A stretch of 64,000 nt of DNA. Origin: Actinoplanes octamycinicus. GTDB taxonomy: Bacteria > Actinomycetota > Actinomycetes > Mycobacteriales > Micromonosporaceae. A program made the translations under genes and the position numbers. The first letter of the stretch is position 1. The number at the start of each line of letters is the position of its first letter. The notes under the pieces are model-generated. The model searched no databases. It was not told the DNA's origin and was given only the letters and a program-made list of their open reading frames with translations. This document shows positions 52,013 to 61,578 of the stretch, in pieces. The stretch is taken from positions 1,674,001-1,738,000 of the forward strand of contig NZ_JACHNB010000001.1 of the NCBI RefSeq assembly GCF_014205225.1, given 5' to 3'.

Positions 52013-53518
52013 TCAGACCTTGACGACGGACGGGGGCTCCGGCGGGACGACGACCGGCGACGGGGACGGGGCGCCCACGCCGAAGGACGAACGCAAGCGC
52101 TGCACCCAGCCGTCATCCGGGCCTTCCGCCGGGCCGGCGTCCGGGTCGGCGCCGCCGTAGGTCTGCCGGACTACGTCCAGCTCCGGACGCCAGATCTCCC
52201 GGATCACCAGGCCGCAGAGCACCGCCACGGTGACCAGCCGCAAGGTGGAGGCGAGGACGAAGGTGCCCTCCGGGATGACCGGCTTGCCGCCGGCGCCGAT
52301 CAGCTCGGCGTAGAACGCGGCGAAGTAGCCGATCTCGGCGACCGTCCAGGCCAGGATCGCGCCCCACTTCGGGCGGGCCAGCACGATCAGCGGCACGAGC
52401 CACAGCACATACTGCTGCGACCAGACCTTGCTGAAGATCAGGAAGAACGCGACCACCAGGAAGGCCAGCTGGGCCAGGCGCGGCGGCTGCGGGGCGAGCA
52501 GCCCGAGCACCAGCAGGCCGACGCAGGCCAGGCCGAACAGCGCGTAGGTCACCCAGTTCAGCGTCGGCACGTGATCGCTGAGCCACTGGAACGGGCCGCC
52601 GCCGCTGCTGCTCCACTTGCCGTCGAGGTAGCGGCCGATGTACCAGAGCGTGCCCCAGTCGATCGGCCGCTCCGAGTTGAGCCGGAAGAACCGCAGCCAT
52701 GCCTCGTGCTGCCAGTACCAGACCGGGAAGTTGGCCACGCCCCAGGCGACCACCGCGCCGGCCATCGCCTGGAACCAGGGCGTGAGCCGGCCGGAGCGCA
52801 GCGCGATGATCAGCAGCGGCCCGAGGATGAACAGCGGCCAGAGTTTGGCGGCGCCGCCCAGCCCGAGCAGGACGCCCGCCGCGATCGGATGCTTACGCAC
52901 CCACAGCAGCAGGCCGATCGCGGCCAGGCCGATCGCCAGGAAGTCCCAGTTGACCGTGGCGGTCACCAGGATGATCGGGGAGAGCGCGAAGATCGCCGCG
53001 TCCCAGGGTCGTCGCCGGCGCAACGCCAGGATCACCGCCACGGTGATCACCGCGAACAGCGACAGGACCAGCGCGTTCACGTTGTAGAACCAGCTGCCCT
53101 GGTTGATGTCCGGGTGGTTGACGCCGTACCAGTGCACCGGCAGCCCGAGCGCCCCCATGAAGTAGCCGGTGACCACCGGGTACTCGACCTGGTGGTCGAC
53201 GTAGGGGACGGCGCCGTCGCTGAGACCCTCGGCGTAGTAGAGGGCCAGCACGTCGGTGTAGCAGAACCGGGTGTACTGGACGTTCTTCTGCCAGTCGCCG
53301 CTCATGCAGGGCGATTTCTGCACCCAGGAGAAGGCCAGGATCAGGCAGGTCAGCGCCATGATGATCCGCGGGGCGGTCCAGAACCGGCCGGGCCGGGCAT
53401 CCGGGCGGGTGGCGTGCGAGCCGAGCGGCCCGCCGATGAATTGCGACAGCCCCCGCACGAAACCGTCCGAGGTCGCACTCGGGACGTCAGGCCGATCAGT
53501 GGACGGTTGCGTGCTCAT
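52013..53518 (-). CDS. GT87-like membrane glycosyltransferase (Rv0051-position)
   Basis: 501 residues. A cytoplasmic N-terminus of 45 residues, then about ten helices. The first extracytoplasmic loop (KNVQYTRFCYTDVLALYYAEG, then VPYVDHQVEYPVVTGYFMGAL) and IILVTATVNWDFLAIGLAA, AGVLLGLGGAAKLWPLFIL are typical of GT87. SKVWSQQYVLWLVPLIV sits near the last helices. The C-terminal 70 residues are polar and end in a Pro-rich tail. Its location beside the class A PBP matches Rv0051 next to ponA1, suggesting a role in envelope assembly. ATG 53518. Confidence 0.85.
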   Translation of the reverse strand: MSTQPSTDRPDVPSATSDGFVRGLSQFIGGPLGSHATRPDARPGRFWTAPRIIMALTCLILAFSWVQKSPCMSGDWQKNVQYTRFCYTDVLALYYAEGLSDGAVPYVDHQVEYPVVTGYFMGALGLPVHWYGVNHPDINQGSWFYNVNALVLSLFAVITVAVILALRRRRPWDAAIFALSPIILVTATVNWDFLAIGLAAIGLLLWVRKHPIAAGVLLGLGGAAKLWPLFILGPLLIIALRSGRLTPWFQAMAGAVVAWGVANFPVWYWQHEAWLRFFRLNSERPIDWGTLWYIGRYLDGKWSSSGGGPFQWLSDHVPTLNWVTYALFGLACVGLLVLGLLAPQPPRLAQLAFLVVAFFLIFSKVWSQQYVLWLVPLIVLARPKWGAILAWTVAEIGYFAAFYAELIGAGGKPVIPEGTFVLASTLRLVTVAVLCGLVIREIWRPELDVVRQTYGGADPDAGPAEGPDDGWVQRLRSSFGVGAPSPSPVVVPPEPPSVVKV

Positions 53519-53607
53519 GACTTCGCATCATGCCCTATGGCACGGTCTCGACTGAAGTAACCCGCTTCGCGATGCGATCCGGTTGTTTCCGGCGACCGAC
53601 AAAGAAC

Positions 53608-53635
53608 GGTGCCCACCTGATTCCAGGTGGGCACC
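53608..53635 (-). terminator. Terminator after the PBP gene
   Basis: GGTGCCCACCTG (53608-53619) pairs perfectly with CAGGTGGGCACC (53624-53635) around a 4-nt loop (12-bp stem). Minus-strand flank GTTCTTTG is T-rich. It lies 24 bp after the PBP stop. Confidence 0.9.
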
Positions 53636-53658
53636 GCTACCGTCCGGGACGGGGTCGG

Positions 53659-56289
53659 CTAACCGCCGTTACCGCCGCCACCGTTGTTGTTGTTGTTCCC
53701 CGGACCGGTGTTGCCGCCGTTACCGCCGCCACCGTTGTCCTGGTTGTTCCCGCCACCGTTGTTCTGGCCCTGGCACAGGATCGACAGCGCGCCGTCGCAG
53801 ACCCCGCTGTTGTCCTGGATCGGATCCGGCTCCGGCGGCGGCGCCTGGCCGTTGCCGAGCGAGTCGTCACCGCCACGCTGCCGCTCCGGGAACGAGGCTT
53901 TTTCCCAGTCCTTCTTCTCGGCGACCGTATCGAGGAACTTCTTCCAGATCGACGCCGGGGTGCCGGAGCCGAACATCTTCTTGCCGCTTTCCTCGGTCAG
54001 CGGCACCCGGTTCTTCTTACCGCCGACCCAGACGGTCGCCGCCAGCTGCGGGATGCCGCCGACGAACCAGGCGTCACCGTTCGCGCTGCTGTTCTCGCTG
54101 TTGAGCTCCCACGACCCACTCTTGGCAACCGCCTCGCGGCCGTTCGCGAGGTCGTGCTTGGCGTGGTCCGGGATCTGCTTCAGCACCGCGGTCAGGTCCG
54201 ACATCTGCTGCGCGTCGAAGACCTTGACGCCTTCCTTGGTGACCGTGGTCAGGCTCTTGGTCTTGCCGGTGGCCGGGTCGACCGCCTTGATCGACTTGAT
54301 GAAGTGCGTCTGGTGCCGCACACCCTGCGCCACGATGGTGGCGACACCGGTGGCGTGCTCCAGCGGGACCACCCGGAACTGGCCGAAACCGACCTCACTG
54401 CTGAAGTTCTTGTTGATCGTGGCAGCGCTGGCGGTCTTCAGGTCGATCCGGACGCCGTCGTTGTTCCAGACGTACTGGATGCCGGCGTCCCGCGCGGCGC
54501 CCAGCACCTTGTCCGGGCGCAGCGTGTCGGCGATCCAGTAGAACGGGAAGTTGTACGACCGGATGGTCGCCGTCTCCAGATCACAGAACTTGATCTTGCC
54601 GTTGCACAGGCTGTCGTCGGCGCCCGCGTTGCTGATCTTCTTACCGTTCTCCCGGGTCTTGGTGCCGTCCCAGGTGGTCTTGAACGAGTAGTTGTTCTTC
54701 AGCGCTGCGGACAGCGTGTAGATCTTGAAGGACGACGCCGGCGACTGCCCGCCGCTGTCCTTCGTCACGCCGCTGCCGTCACCGGACATGTAGCCGCCGT
54801 AGTCGATGCCCTCGGGATCGTCGCCGCCGTAGTACCCCAGCACCTCACCGTTGTCCGGGTCGATGCCGATCACCGCGGACTGGTACGTCTTCGGCCGCCC
54901 GTGCAGCGGCGACTCGTCGCTCTTGGCGGAACCGGCCTCCTCGGCGGCCTTCTGGATCACCGGGTCGATCGTGGTGGTGATGGTCAGGCCACCCCGATCG
55001 CGCATCTCCTTGTTGATGCCGAGCTGGTTCAGCTCGTACGTCACGTGGCGCAGGATCATGCCGACCGGCTTGCCGTCCGCGCAGGTCTTACAGGTGGCGC
55101 TGGTCTTGTTCGGCAGCGGCTTGGGCCAGACGCGCTTGTCGTAGACGTCCTTGGTGATCCAGCCCATCTCGTACATGTTGCGCATCGTGTAGTCCCACCG
55201 GATCTTGGCGTCGGTGGGGTTGATGTTCGGGTCGTATCCCTGATGCGTGGCGGACGGGTAGGGCTGCTTGATGATCGAGGCGATCACCGCGGCCTGGTAA
55301 GGATTGATCTCCTTCCGGCCGCCGGACCCACCCTTGACGATGCTGACGTTGTAGTAGCCGTTCGCCGCGGCCTCCGCGCCGAGCCGGCCCTCGCCGAGGT
55401 CGATGTAGTTCAGGTACAGCCCCATGATCTCGGGCTTCTGGTACTTCGACTCCAGCTTGCGGGCGATCACCGCCTCGCGCAGCTTGCGGCTGTAGCTGAT
55501 CTCCTTGAGTTCGGCGACGTGCCGCGCGTACTGCTGGGTGATGGTGGACGCGCCCTGCTTGTCGCCGCCGGTGAAGTTGTTCCAGGCGGCGCGGGCGATG
55601 CCCTTCATGTCGATGCCGTTGTGCGTGTAGAAGTTCTTGTCCTCGGCCGCGGCGACGGCGTGCGCCATGGTGTCGGAGATGTTCTGGTACGGCACGTTGA
55701 CCCGGGGATCGCCGAGTTTGGCGAGCGTCTGGCCCTTGGCGTTGAGGATCACGTTCATCTGATCCTCGGCCTTGGGCGTGGGCAGCTCGACGTCGTCGAA
55801 GAAGTAGGTGCCGCCGACGATGCCGGCGCCGATCATGATGACCAGCACGGCGGCCGCGGCGGTGAGGATGTTCGCCCGGCGGTACTTCTTGTCGGCCTTG
55901 GTGCGGGGCCGCTTGCCGCCGCCACCACCGCCGGATCCACCGGAGCCTCCGCCACCACCGGACCCGGGTGGCGGCACCGAGGCGCGCCCACCGACCGCGG
56001 CGGCACCGACCGACGCGGCACCGACCGAGGCCCGGCCGCCGACCGGGGCGGCGCCGCTCACCGAGGCACGGCCTGGGGTGGCCGAGCCGACCGAGGCGGA
56101 ACCGACCGAGGCGCGCCCACCCACCGCGGCCGAGCCGCCGACGGAGGCGGAGCCCACCGACGCGGAACCGGATGGACGCCGGTAAGCATCGGGTGCGGGA
56201 CGCTGGTCGTCGTCCGGTCCGGAAGCAGCGGACGGCCCGGGCACTCGGGCCCGGGCTCGTGCGTTCTGCGGATCGCCGTACGCGTTCAT
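53659..56289 (-). CDS. ponA: Class A penicillin-binding protein (PonA1-like)
   Basis: About 876 residues. The cytoplasmic N-terminus has SVGSASVG/ASVGAASV repeats (about 45-110) and a basic KRPRTKADKKYRRANI stretch before the membrane helix (140-163). The transglycosylase domain (190-375) includes AAAEDKNFYTHNGIDMKG and GGDKQGASTITQQYARH. The transpeptidase domain (430-780) has SxxK in PASSFKIYTL, SxN in IRSYNFPF and a KSGSWE variant of the usual KTGT. The C-terminal tail is Pro/Gly/Asn-rich. It polymerises and cross-links peptidoglycan. ATG 56289 begins MNAYGDPQNARARA. Confidence 0.95.
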   Translation of the reverse strand: MNAYGDPQNARARARVPGPSAASGPDDDQRPAPDAYRRPSGSASVGSASVGGSAAVGGRASVGSASVGSATPGRASVSGAAPVGGRASVGAASVGAAAVGGRASVPPPGSGGGGGSGGSGGGGGGKRPRTKADKKYRRANILTAAAAVLVIMIGAGIVGGTYFFDDVELPTPKAEDQMNVILNAKGQTLAKLGDPRVNVPYQNISDTMAHAVAAAEDKNFYTHNGIDMKGIARAAWNNFTGGDKQGASTITQQYARHVAELKEISYSRKLREAVIARKLESKYQKPEIMGLYLNYIDLGEGRLGAEAAANGYYNVSIVKGGSGGRKEINPYQAAVIASIIKQPYPSATHQGYDPNINPTDAKIRWDYTMRNMYEMGWITKDVYDKRVWPKPLPNKTSATCKTCADGKPVGMILRHVTYELNQLGINKEMRDRGGLTITTTIDPVIQKAAEEAGSAKSDESPLHGRPKTYQSAVIGIDPDNGEVLGYYGGDDPEGIDYGGYMSGDGSGVTKDSGGQSPASSFKIYTLSAALKNNYSFKTTWDGTKTRENGKKISNAGADDSLCNGKIKFCDLETATIRSYNFPFYWIADTLRPDKVLGAARDAGIQYVWNNDGVRIDLKTASAATINKNFSSEVGFGQFRVVPLEHATGVATIVAQGVRHQTHFIKSIKAVDPATGKTKSLTTVTKEGVKVFDAQQMSDLTAVLKQIPDHAKHDLANGREAVAKSGSWELNSENSSANGDAWFVGGIPQLAATVWVGGKKNRVPLTEESGKKMFGSGTPASIWKKFLDTVAEKKDWEKASFPERQRGGDDSLGNGQAPPPEPDPIQDNSGVCDGALSILCQGQNNGGGNNQDNGGGGNGGNTGPGNNNNNGGGGNGG

Positions 56290-56455
56290 TCCTTCACACC
56301 TACCGTTCGCGGGGGCGCGGCTCGTCCCGCCGGGAAGTGCTCCCGGAGGCCGCGCCACGAGCGGGCGTTTGAGGCTGCGTTGGCGGCAGCCGACTGTTGA
56401 GACGTCGAAAACGAGCCGGTCTTAAACGTGTCCACGTTACTGAGATCGATCCGGT

Positions 56456-56890
56456 TCACCGCCGGCCCTCCCCGACTTGTGAAACCGAACCCGTTTTCCA
56501 CTGGATCGGGGACTCATCCTCGTCGAGCGCGTCCCGGCCGAGCACGTAGCGCTCGATGAGATGGTTCCACGAGCAGGAGCGGCACACCTCGACGACGAAG
56601 ACCTGGCACTCACGGAGTGTCATCGCGAGAACCGACAACTCGGCGACCTTGTGGGCCTGGCCGGCGGACTGCTTCAGCTCGTCGCCATAGACGTAGTGCA
56701 CCAGTGTCAGGTTGTCCCGGCGGCAGATCGGGCACCGCTCGTCGGTCGGCTCACCGTGGAACGTCGCAGCGTTTTTCAAGTACGGCGACGCGTCGCACAC
56801 CTCTAGCGGGCTGACCTTGCCATTCCGCACGTCACGCAGGACTGACCGCCTCTGAAGCGAGTAGTCGACCACCTGCCGCTGCGTGCGCAT
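56456..56890 (-). CDS. DUF5318 zinc-ribbon protein (Rv0049-like)
   Basis: 144 residues. It opens MRTQRQVVDYSLQRRSVLRDV and contains CPICRRDNLTLVHYVYGD and VVEVCRSCSWNHLIERYVLG, two Cys pairs that form a zinc ribbon. This matches DUF5318, the family of Rv0049, encoded beside ponA1 in mycobacteria. Function is unknown; the conserved location suggests a link to cell-wall growth. ATG 56890. It shares the strand with the PBP gene, 166 bp downstream. Confidence 0.9.
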   Translation of the reverse strand: MRTQRQVVDYSLQRRSVLRDVRNGKVSPLEVCDASPYLKNAATFHGEPTDERCPICRRDNLTLVHYVYGDELKQSAGQAHKVAELSVLAMTLRECQVFVVEVCRSCSWNHLIERYVLGRDALDEDESPIQWKTGSVSQVGEGRR

Positions 56891-57003
56891 GGCGAAGAGA
56901 GTACGCGGTCCCCGCGAACAGGGCGACCGTCATCACGGAGCGTGGCGTGGCGACAGCGCAGCATGTCCGAGTTGCGCCGCCCGGGATCCCGATCTACGGT
57001 GAC

Positions 57004-57024
57004 GATGTATCGGGCCGATACATC
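57004..57024. promoter_or_regulatory. PadR operator palindrome
   Basis: GATGTATCGG (57004-57013) and CCGATACATC (57015-57024) form a perfect 10-bp inverted repeat around one G. It contains ATGTAT-N7-ATACAT, close to the ATGTAT-N8-ATACAT operator known for PadR. It ends 27 bp before the padR start, so padR and ino1 are probably autoregulated from here. Confidence 0.8.
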
Positions 57025-57051
57025 GGGACACAGACTGCGGGAGGGGTCGAG

Positions 57052-57681
57052 GTGCTGGAACTGGCGATCCTCGGGCTTCTGCAGGAGACCCCGATGCACG
57101 GGTACGAACTCCGCAAGGAGCTGGCCACCAAGCTCGGCACGCTTCGCGCCGCGATCAGTTACGGGACGCTGTACCCGACGCTGAAGCGGTTGAAGCTGGC
57201 CGGCTGGATCAGCGAGGCCGAGGCGAACAACAACGAGATTGTTCCCCCGATGACCAGCAAACGGGGCCGGGTTGTCTACAAGATCACGGCAGAGGGCAAG
57301 GAACGCTTCGCGGAGCTCCTGGCCACTGCCGGGCCGGAGACGTATGACGACGCCGGGTTCGGGGTGCACTTCGCGTTCTTCGCACGGACTGATCAAGCGA
57401 CCCGGCTGCGGATCCTCGAGGGTCGCCGGCGTCGCATCGAGGAGCGCCGGGAGGGGCTCCGGGAGATTCTCGCCCGGGCCGCCGACCGCCTCGACGCGTA
57501 CACGCTGGAGCTGCAGCGGCACGGCCTCGACGCCTGCGAGCGCGAGGTCCGCTGGCTGGAGGAGCTGATCACCAACGAGCGGTCCGGCCGTACCCCGGCC
57601 TTCCGCAACCGTGCCGGCGGGCTGTCGCCGGCGGCGGAGACACCCCCGGAACCACCGCGTCCGCACCTGGACCGGCCGTGA
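57052..57681 (+). CDS. PadR family transcriptional regulator
   Basis: About 209 residues. The N-terminal PadR winged helix reads [22 protein letters not shown], then [18 protein letters not shown] and [12 protein letters not shown]. The C-terminal part is a long helical dimerisation domain ([19 protein letters not shown]). It matches Rv0047c, next to ino1 in mycobacteria. GTG 57052 is set by GGAGGGG 6 bp upstream; longer starts would put the operator palindrome inside the gene. ino1 starts 23 bp downstream, so the regulator likely controls inositol synthesis. Confidence 0.92.
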   Translation: MLELAILGLLQETPMHGYELRKELATKLGTLRAAISYGTLYPTLKRLKLAGWISEAEANNNEIVPPMTSKRGRVVYKITAEGKERFAELLATAGPETYDDAGFGVHFAFFARTDQATRLRILEGRRRRIEERREGLREILARAADRLDAYTLELQRHGLDACEREVRWLEELITNERSGRTPAFRNRAGGLSPAAETPPEPPRPHLDRP

Positions 57682-57704
57682 TGAACAACAAGGAGGCAAA
57701 CGCG

Positions 57705-58784
57705 ATGGGCTCCGTCCGCGTCGCCATCGTCGGTGTGGGTAACTGCGCCTCGTCCCTCGTGCAGGGCGTGGAGTACTACAAGAACGCCGACCCCAACGAC
57801 CGCGTCCCGGGTCTCATGCACGTGACCTTCGGCGACTACCACGTATCCGACGTGAAGTTCGTCGCGGCGTTCGATGTGGACGCCAAGAAGGTCGGCATGG
57901 ACCTGGCCGAGGCGATCGTCGCCAGCGAGAACAACACGATCAAGCTGACCGACGTGCCGCCGACCGGCGTCACCGTGCAGCGTGGCCCGACCTTCGACGG
58001 TCTGGGCACGTACTACCGGGAGATCATCGAGGAGTCCTCGGCCGAGGCCGTCGACGTGGCGCAGGCCCTGCGCGACGCCGAGGTCGACGTGGTCGTCTCC
58101 TACCTCCCGGTCGGTTCCGAGCAGGCCGACAAGTTCTACGCGCAGGCCGCGATCGACGCCGGTTGCGCGTTCGTGAACGCTCTGCCGGTCTTCATCGCCT
58201 CCGACCCGGTCTGGGCGCAGAAGTTCACCGACGCCGGTCTGCCGATCGTCGGCGACGACATCAAGAGCCAGGTCGGCGCCACCATCGTGCACCGCGCGCT
58301 GGCCAAGCTGTTCGAAGACCGTGGCGTCGAGCTGCTGCGCACGTACCAGCTCAACTTCGGCGGCAACATGGACTTCATGAACATGCTGGAGCGCAACCGC
58401 CTGGTCTCCAAGAAGATCTCGAAGACCCAGTCGGTGACCTCGCAGATCCCGCACGAGATGATCAAGAGCGACGTGCACATCGGCCCGTCCGACCACGTGC
58501 CGTGGCTCGACGACCGCAAGTGGGCGTACATCCGTCTCGAGGGCCGCTCGTTCGGTGACACCCCGCTGAACGCCGAGCTCAAGCTCGAGGTGTGGGACTC
58601 GCCGAACTCGGCCGGTGTGATCATCGACGCGGTCCGCGCCGCGAAGATCGCCAAGGACCGCGGCATCGGCGGCCCGATCCTCTCGGCGTCGTCCTACTTC
58701 ATGAAGTCCCCGCCCGTGCAGTACAGCGACCACGACGCGCACAACGCCGTCGAGGCCTTCATCAAGGGTGAGGTGGAGCGCTGA
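57705..58784 (+). CDS. ino1: Inositol-3-phosphate synthase
   Basis: 359 residues. It converts glucose 6-phosphate to myo-inositol 1-phosphate, feeding mycothiol and phosphatidylinositol synthesis in actinobacteria. The NAD-binding start [18 protein letters not shown] and the catalytic region [12 protein letters not shown], with [19 protein letters not shown] and [18 protein letters not shown], are typical of the short actinobacterial form. ATG 57705 has a perfect AAGGAGG 8 bp upstream. The gene is cotranscribed with padR and followed by a strong terminator. Confidence 0.98.
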   Translation: MGSVRVAIVGVGNCASSLVQGVEYYKNADPNDRVPGLMHVTFGDYHVSDVKFVAAFDVDAKKVGMDLAEAIVASENNTIKLTDVPPTGVTVQRGPTFDGLGTYYREIIEESSAEAVDVAQALRDAEVDVVVSYLPVGSEQADKFYAQAAIDAGCAFVNALPVFIASDPVWAQKFTDAGLPIVGDDIKSQVGATIVHRALAKLFEDRGVELLRTYQLNFGGNMDFMNMLERNRLVSKKISKTQSVTSQIPHEMIKSDVHIGPSDHVPWLDDRKWAYIRLEGRSFGDTPLNAELKLEVWDSPNSAGVIIDAVRAAKIAKDRGIGGPILSASSYFMKSPPVQYSDHDAHNAVEAFIKGEVER

Positions 58785-58801
58785 CGCGCTGCGCTTGAGA
58801 G

Positions 58802-58833
58802 AGGCCGGCCCAGACTCTGGGCCGGCCTTTTTT
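58802..58833 (+). terminator. Rho-independent terminator of ino1
   Basis: AGGCCGGCCCA and TGGGCCGGCCT form an 11-bp stem around GACTC, followed by a run of six T. It starts 17 bp after the ino1 stop and is the clearest intrinsic terminator in the window. Confidence 0.95.
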
Positions 58834-58877
58834 CACACAACCCCACTTTTCGGTACGGCCGGAGCGCCGTCCCCGGT

Positions 58878-59384
58878 TCAGCCCCAGGCGCGGGTCAGCG
58901 CCACCCGGGCCTCCAGCTCGAGCAGCTTGCGTTTGCGCTCCAGCCCGCCGCCGAAGCCGACCATCCTGCCGCCGGCCCCGACCACCCGGTGACACGGGAC
59001 GATCACCGGCACCGGGTTGTGGTTGCAGGCCGTGCCGACCGCGCGGGCCGCCCCCGGATCGCCCAGGGCGTGCGCGATCGCGCCGTAGGTGACCATCTCG
59101 CCGTACGGAATCTTGGCGATCTCGGCCCACACCGCGCGCTCGAACGCGGAGCCGCCACGCATCTCGACCGGCACGGTGAACGCGGTCAGCTCCCCGGCGA
59201 AATAGGCGGCCAGCTGCGCCGCGGCCGGATGGGCTCCGGCATCGCCGGGGTGGGCGCCGAACCGCACCCCGACCACGGCGTCGCCCTCCACGGCGACGCC
59301 GAGCGGCCCGATCGGTGACTCGACGACGAACACCCCCCGATTCTGCCTCGGGGGTACGACAAACTCCGCCGGCCGTGCAGACAT
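58878..59384 (-). CDS. ogt: Methylated-DNA--protein-cysteine methyltransferase
   Basis: About 168 residues. The C-terminal domain has FERAVWAEIAKIPYGEMVTYG and the active-site VIVPCHRVVGAGG; the Cys accepts the methyl group from O6-methylguanine. The helix RAVGTACNHNPVP holds the arginine finger region. A short N-terminal domain (ESPIGPLGVAVEGDAV) is also present. The start is unsure: ATG 59384 is used, GTG 59399 or GTG 59333 are possible. It is divergent from the first sigma gene, with only 37 bp between. Confidence 0.93.
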   Translation of the reverse strand: MSARPAEFVVPPRQNRGVFVVESPIGPLGVAVEGDAVVGVRFGAHPGDAGAHPAAAQLAAYFAGELTAFTVPVEMRGGSAFERAVWAEIAKIPYGEMVTYGAIAHALGDPGAARAVGTACNHNPVPVIVPCHRVVGAGGRMVGFGGGLERKRKLLELEARVALTRAWG

Positions 59385-59421
59385 CGGCGCCGCCCACACG
59401 TTCTATCCGGCGGAGGTGCAC

Positions 59422-59940
59422 GTGAAGGAGTCGACCGACGCCGAGTTCACCGCGTTCGTCGAGGAGCGCGGTGCGGCCCTGGTGCGGATCGCGTACGCGA
59501 TGACCGGCGACCAGCGATCCGCCGAGGATCTGGTGCAGGCCGCGCTGGCGAAGGCGTACACGAGGTGGCCGCGGATCCGGGACGACGCCGAGCCCTACCT
59601 GCGGCGGATCATCTACAACGACCGGGTCTCGATCTGGCGCCGGCAGTCCCGGATCCAGGAGTTCCCGGTCGCCGAGGTGCCCGAGCCGCCACCGGGCTCC
59701 GGGCACGACCACGACACGACGCTGCGCCTGGCCCTCCGGCAGGCCCTGCTCACGCTGCCCGCCCGGCAACGCGCCGTGCTGGTCCTGCGCTACCTGGAGG
59801 ACCGGTCGGTGGACGAGACCGCGGAGCTGCTCGGCTGCCGGCGCGGCACGGTCGCCAGCCAGGCCACCCGGGCGCTGCGCAAGCTGCGCGAACTGATCCC
59901 GGACCTGAACGAGACTCTCACCGCGGAGGTGCTGCGATGA
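59422..59940 (+). CDS. SigE-family ECF sigma factor (module 1)
   Basis: 172 residues. Region sigma-2 spans VRIAYAMTGDQRSAEDLVQAAL and AEPYLRRIIYNDRVSIWRRQ; sigma-4 spans LPARQRAVLVLRYLEDRSVDE and LLGCRRGTVASQATRALRKL. No C-terminal extension is present. Such ECF factors direct RNA polymerase to small stress-type regulons. GTG 59422 has GGAGG 5 bp upstream. Its stop overlaps the next ATG (ATGA). It is a close paralogue of the sigma gene at 61057. Confidence 0.93.
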   Translation: MKESTDAEFTAFVEERGAALVRIAYAMTGDQRSAEDLVQAALAKAYTRWPRIRDDAEPYLRRIIYNDRVSIWRRQSRIQEFPVAEVPEPPPGSGHDHDTTLRLALRQALLTLPARQRAVLVLRYLEDRSVDETAELLGCRRGTVASQATRALRKLRELIPDLNETLTAEVLR

Positions 59941-61004
59941 CCCGGACCGCCGACGACCTGCTCCGCACCGCGCTGCGCGACCTGGCCGGGGAGGCCGGGA
60001 GACCGCACGCCCTGCCCACCCGCGCGCTGGCCGCCGGGCACCGGCGACGCCGGATCCGCCGGACGGTCGTCTCGTCCGCCGCGGCGATCCTGGTGGCGGC
60101 GGCCGCGGCGGTGCCGTACTCGCTGACCCGCTCGCACCAGCCGGCCCCGGCCGCCGTCGCGCCCGCGCCCACCGTCGTCGACCTGGGCACCCGGCCCTTC
60201 GCCGAGCAGCGGGCCTACCTGCTGCCCGGCGGCGTCCCCCTGGTCGGCGCGTTCCGCTACGGCTCGTCCGGCGACACCTCCGCCCTGGTGCTCCCGCCGG
60301 GCGGCACCGGCTACCGGCAGGTGCCCGGCTTCACCGGATCGCTCACCGTCTCGCCGACCGGCCGGTACGCGGTGGTCGAGCGGCTGGCGGCGGAACGCCT
60401 GCACCTGCTGGACGTCACCACCGGCCAGGAACGGACCCTGCCGTACCCGATCGCCAGCGCCGCGGTCTGGTCGACCGACGGCGCCCGGCTGCTGGTCACC
60501 CGGGACACCGGATTCTCCGTGGTGGATCCGGCCACCGGCGCGGCCGCCGACCACGACGTCGATCCGGGCCGGACCCGCTGCCTCAACCGCTGCCAGTACA
60601 CCTGGCTGGCCGGCGGGAAGCAGGTCGCGCTGCCCCAGGCGGTCGCCCAGAACAGCGAGGCGCCGCGGGTCACCGGCCTGGCGATCTTCGACGCCGGCAC
60701 CGGCGAGCTCCTGCGCGACGTCCCGGTGACCGGAGCGCCGCTGGGCCGGGACGCCTGGTCGCCGGACGGCCGGCTGGTCCTCACCCGGGACACCGACCAG
60801 GTCGGTCGCGTCTGGGTGGTCGATGCCGCCAGCGGCCACGTCGTTCGCGGGCTCGCCGCCGAGACCGCGGTGTTCCGGCCGGACGGCACGGTGCTCGCCG
60901 CCGACCGGGAGAGGGTGACCCGGTACACCGCGGACGGCACGCCGATCGAGACACTGACCCTGCCCGACGTGCTGGCCGGGCGGAAGCTGACATTCGGTCG
61001 ATGA
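59937..61004 (+). CDS. Single-pass membrane protein with beta-propeller-like domain (module 1)
   Basis: 355 residues. A cytoplasmic N-terminus of about 40 residues (DDLLRTALRDLAGEAGRPH, then HRRRRIRR) precedes a single helix (VVSSAAAILVAAAAAVPYS). The external part resembles a TolB/WD40-like propeller, with repeated SPTGRYAVV, STDGARLLV and SPDGRLVLT motifs. A CLNRC motif (CX3C) lies near residue 217. It is translationally coupled to the sigma gene, so it may be a membrane-bound anti-sigma factor or sensor; a canonical zinc anti-sigma HxxxCxxC motif is absent. Confidence 0.75.
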   Translation: MTRTADDLLRTALRDLAGEAGRPHALPTRALAAGHRRRRIRRTVVSSAAAILVAAAAAVPYSLTRSHQPAPAAVAPAPTVVDLGTRPFAEQRAYLLPGGVPLVGAFRYGSSGDTSALVLPPGGTGYRQVPGFTGSLTVSPTGRYAVVERLAAERLHLLDVTTGQERTLPYPIASAAVWSTDGARLLVTRDTGFSVVDPATGAAADHDVDPGRTRCLNRCQYTWLAGGKQVALPQAVAQNSEAPRVTGLAIFDAGTGELLRDVPVTGAPLGRDAWSPDGRLVLTRDTDQVGRVWVVDAASGHVVRGLAAETAVFRPDGTVLAADRERVTRYTADGTPIETLTLPDVLAGRKLTFGR

Positions 61005-61056
61005 TCCGTGCAAGGTTTTGGGCCGGTCCGCGCGTCATACCCGGCGGAGGTGATCG

Positions 61057-61578
61057 GTGAAGCAAGCGCTCGAAGCGGAGTTCACCGCATTCGTCGCGGA
61101 TCGGGGGCAGGCGCTGCTCCGGATCGCGCATGCCTTGACGGGGGACCGGGACGCTGCCGCGGACCTGGTGCAGGGGGCGCTGGCCAAGGCGTACGCCCGC
61201 TGGCCCCGCATCCACGGGGAGGCGGAGGCGTACGTACGAAAGATCATTTACAACGACCGGGTGTCGGCCTGGCGCCGGCCGATGCGCCGCAACGAGGTGA
61301 CGGTCGCCGACGTGCCGGAGCGGCCGGAGGCCGGACGGCACGACCATGACGTGACCGAGCGCCTCGCGCTGCGTGAGGCGCTGCTCTCGCTGCCCGCCCG
61401 GCAGCGGGCCGTGCTGGTGATGCGGTACCTGGAGGACCGCACCGTCGAGGAGACCGCCGAGGTGCTGGGCTGCCGGCCGGGGACGGTGGCCAGCCAGGCC
61501 TCCCGGGCGCTGGCCAAACTGCGCGAGCTGGTCGGTGGGGTCGACGACTGGACGAGCCGGACGGAGGCCGCCCGATGA
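61057..61578 (+). CDS. SigE-family ECF sigma factor (module 2)
   Basis: 173 residues, clearly paralogous to the factor at 59422. Sigma-2: LLRIAHALTGDRDAAADLVQGA and AEAYVRKIIYNDRVSAWRRP; sigma-4: LPARQRAVLVMRYLEDRTVEE and VLGCRPGTVASQASRALAKL. The GTG at 61057 follows GGAGG, and the leader CCGGCGGAGGTG is shared with module 1. It is coupled to the next gene by ATGA. Confidence 0.93.
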   Translation: MKQALEAEFTAFVADRGQALLRIAHALTGDRDAAADLVQGALAKAYARWPRIHGEAEAYVRKIIYNDRVSAWRRPMRRNEVTVADVPERPEAGRHDHDVTERLALREALLSLPARQRAVLVMRYLEDRTVEETAEVLGCRPGTVASQASRALAKLRELVGGVDDWTSRTEAAR

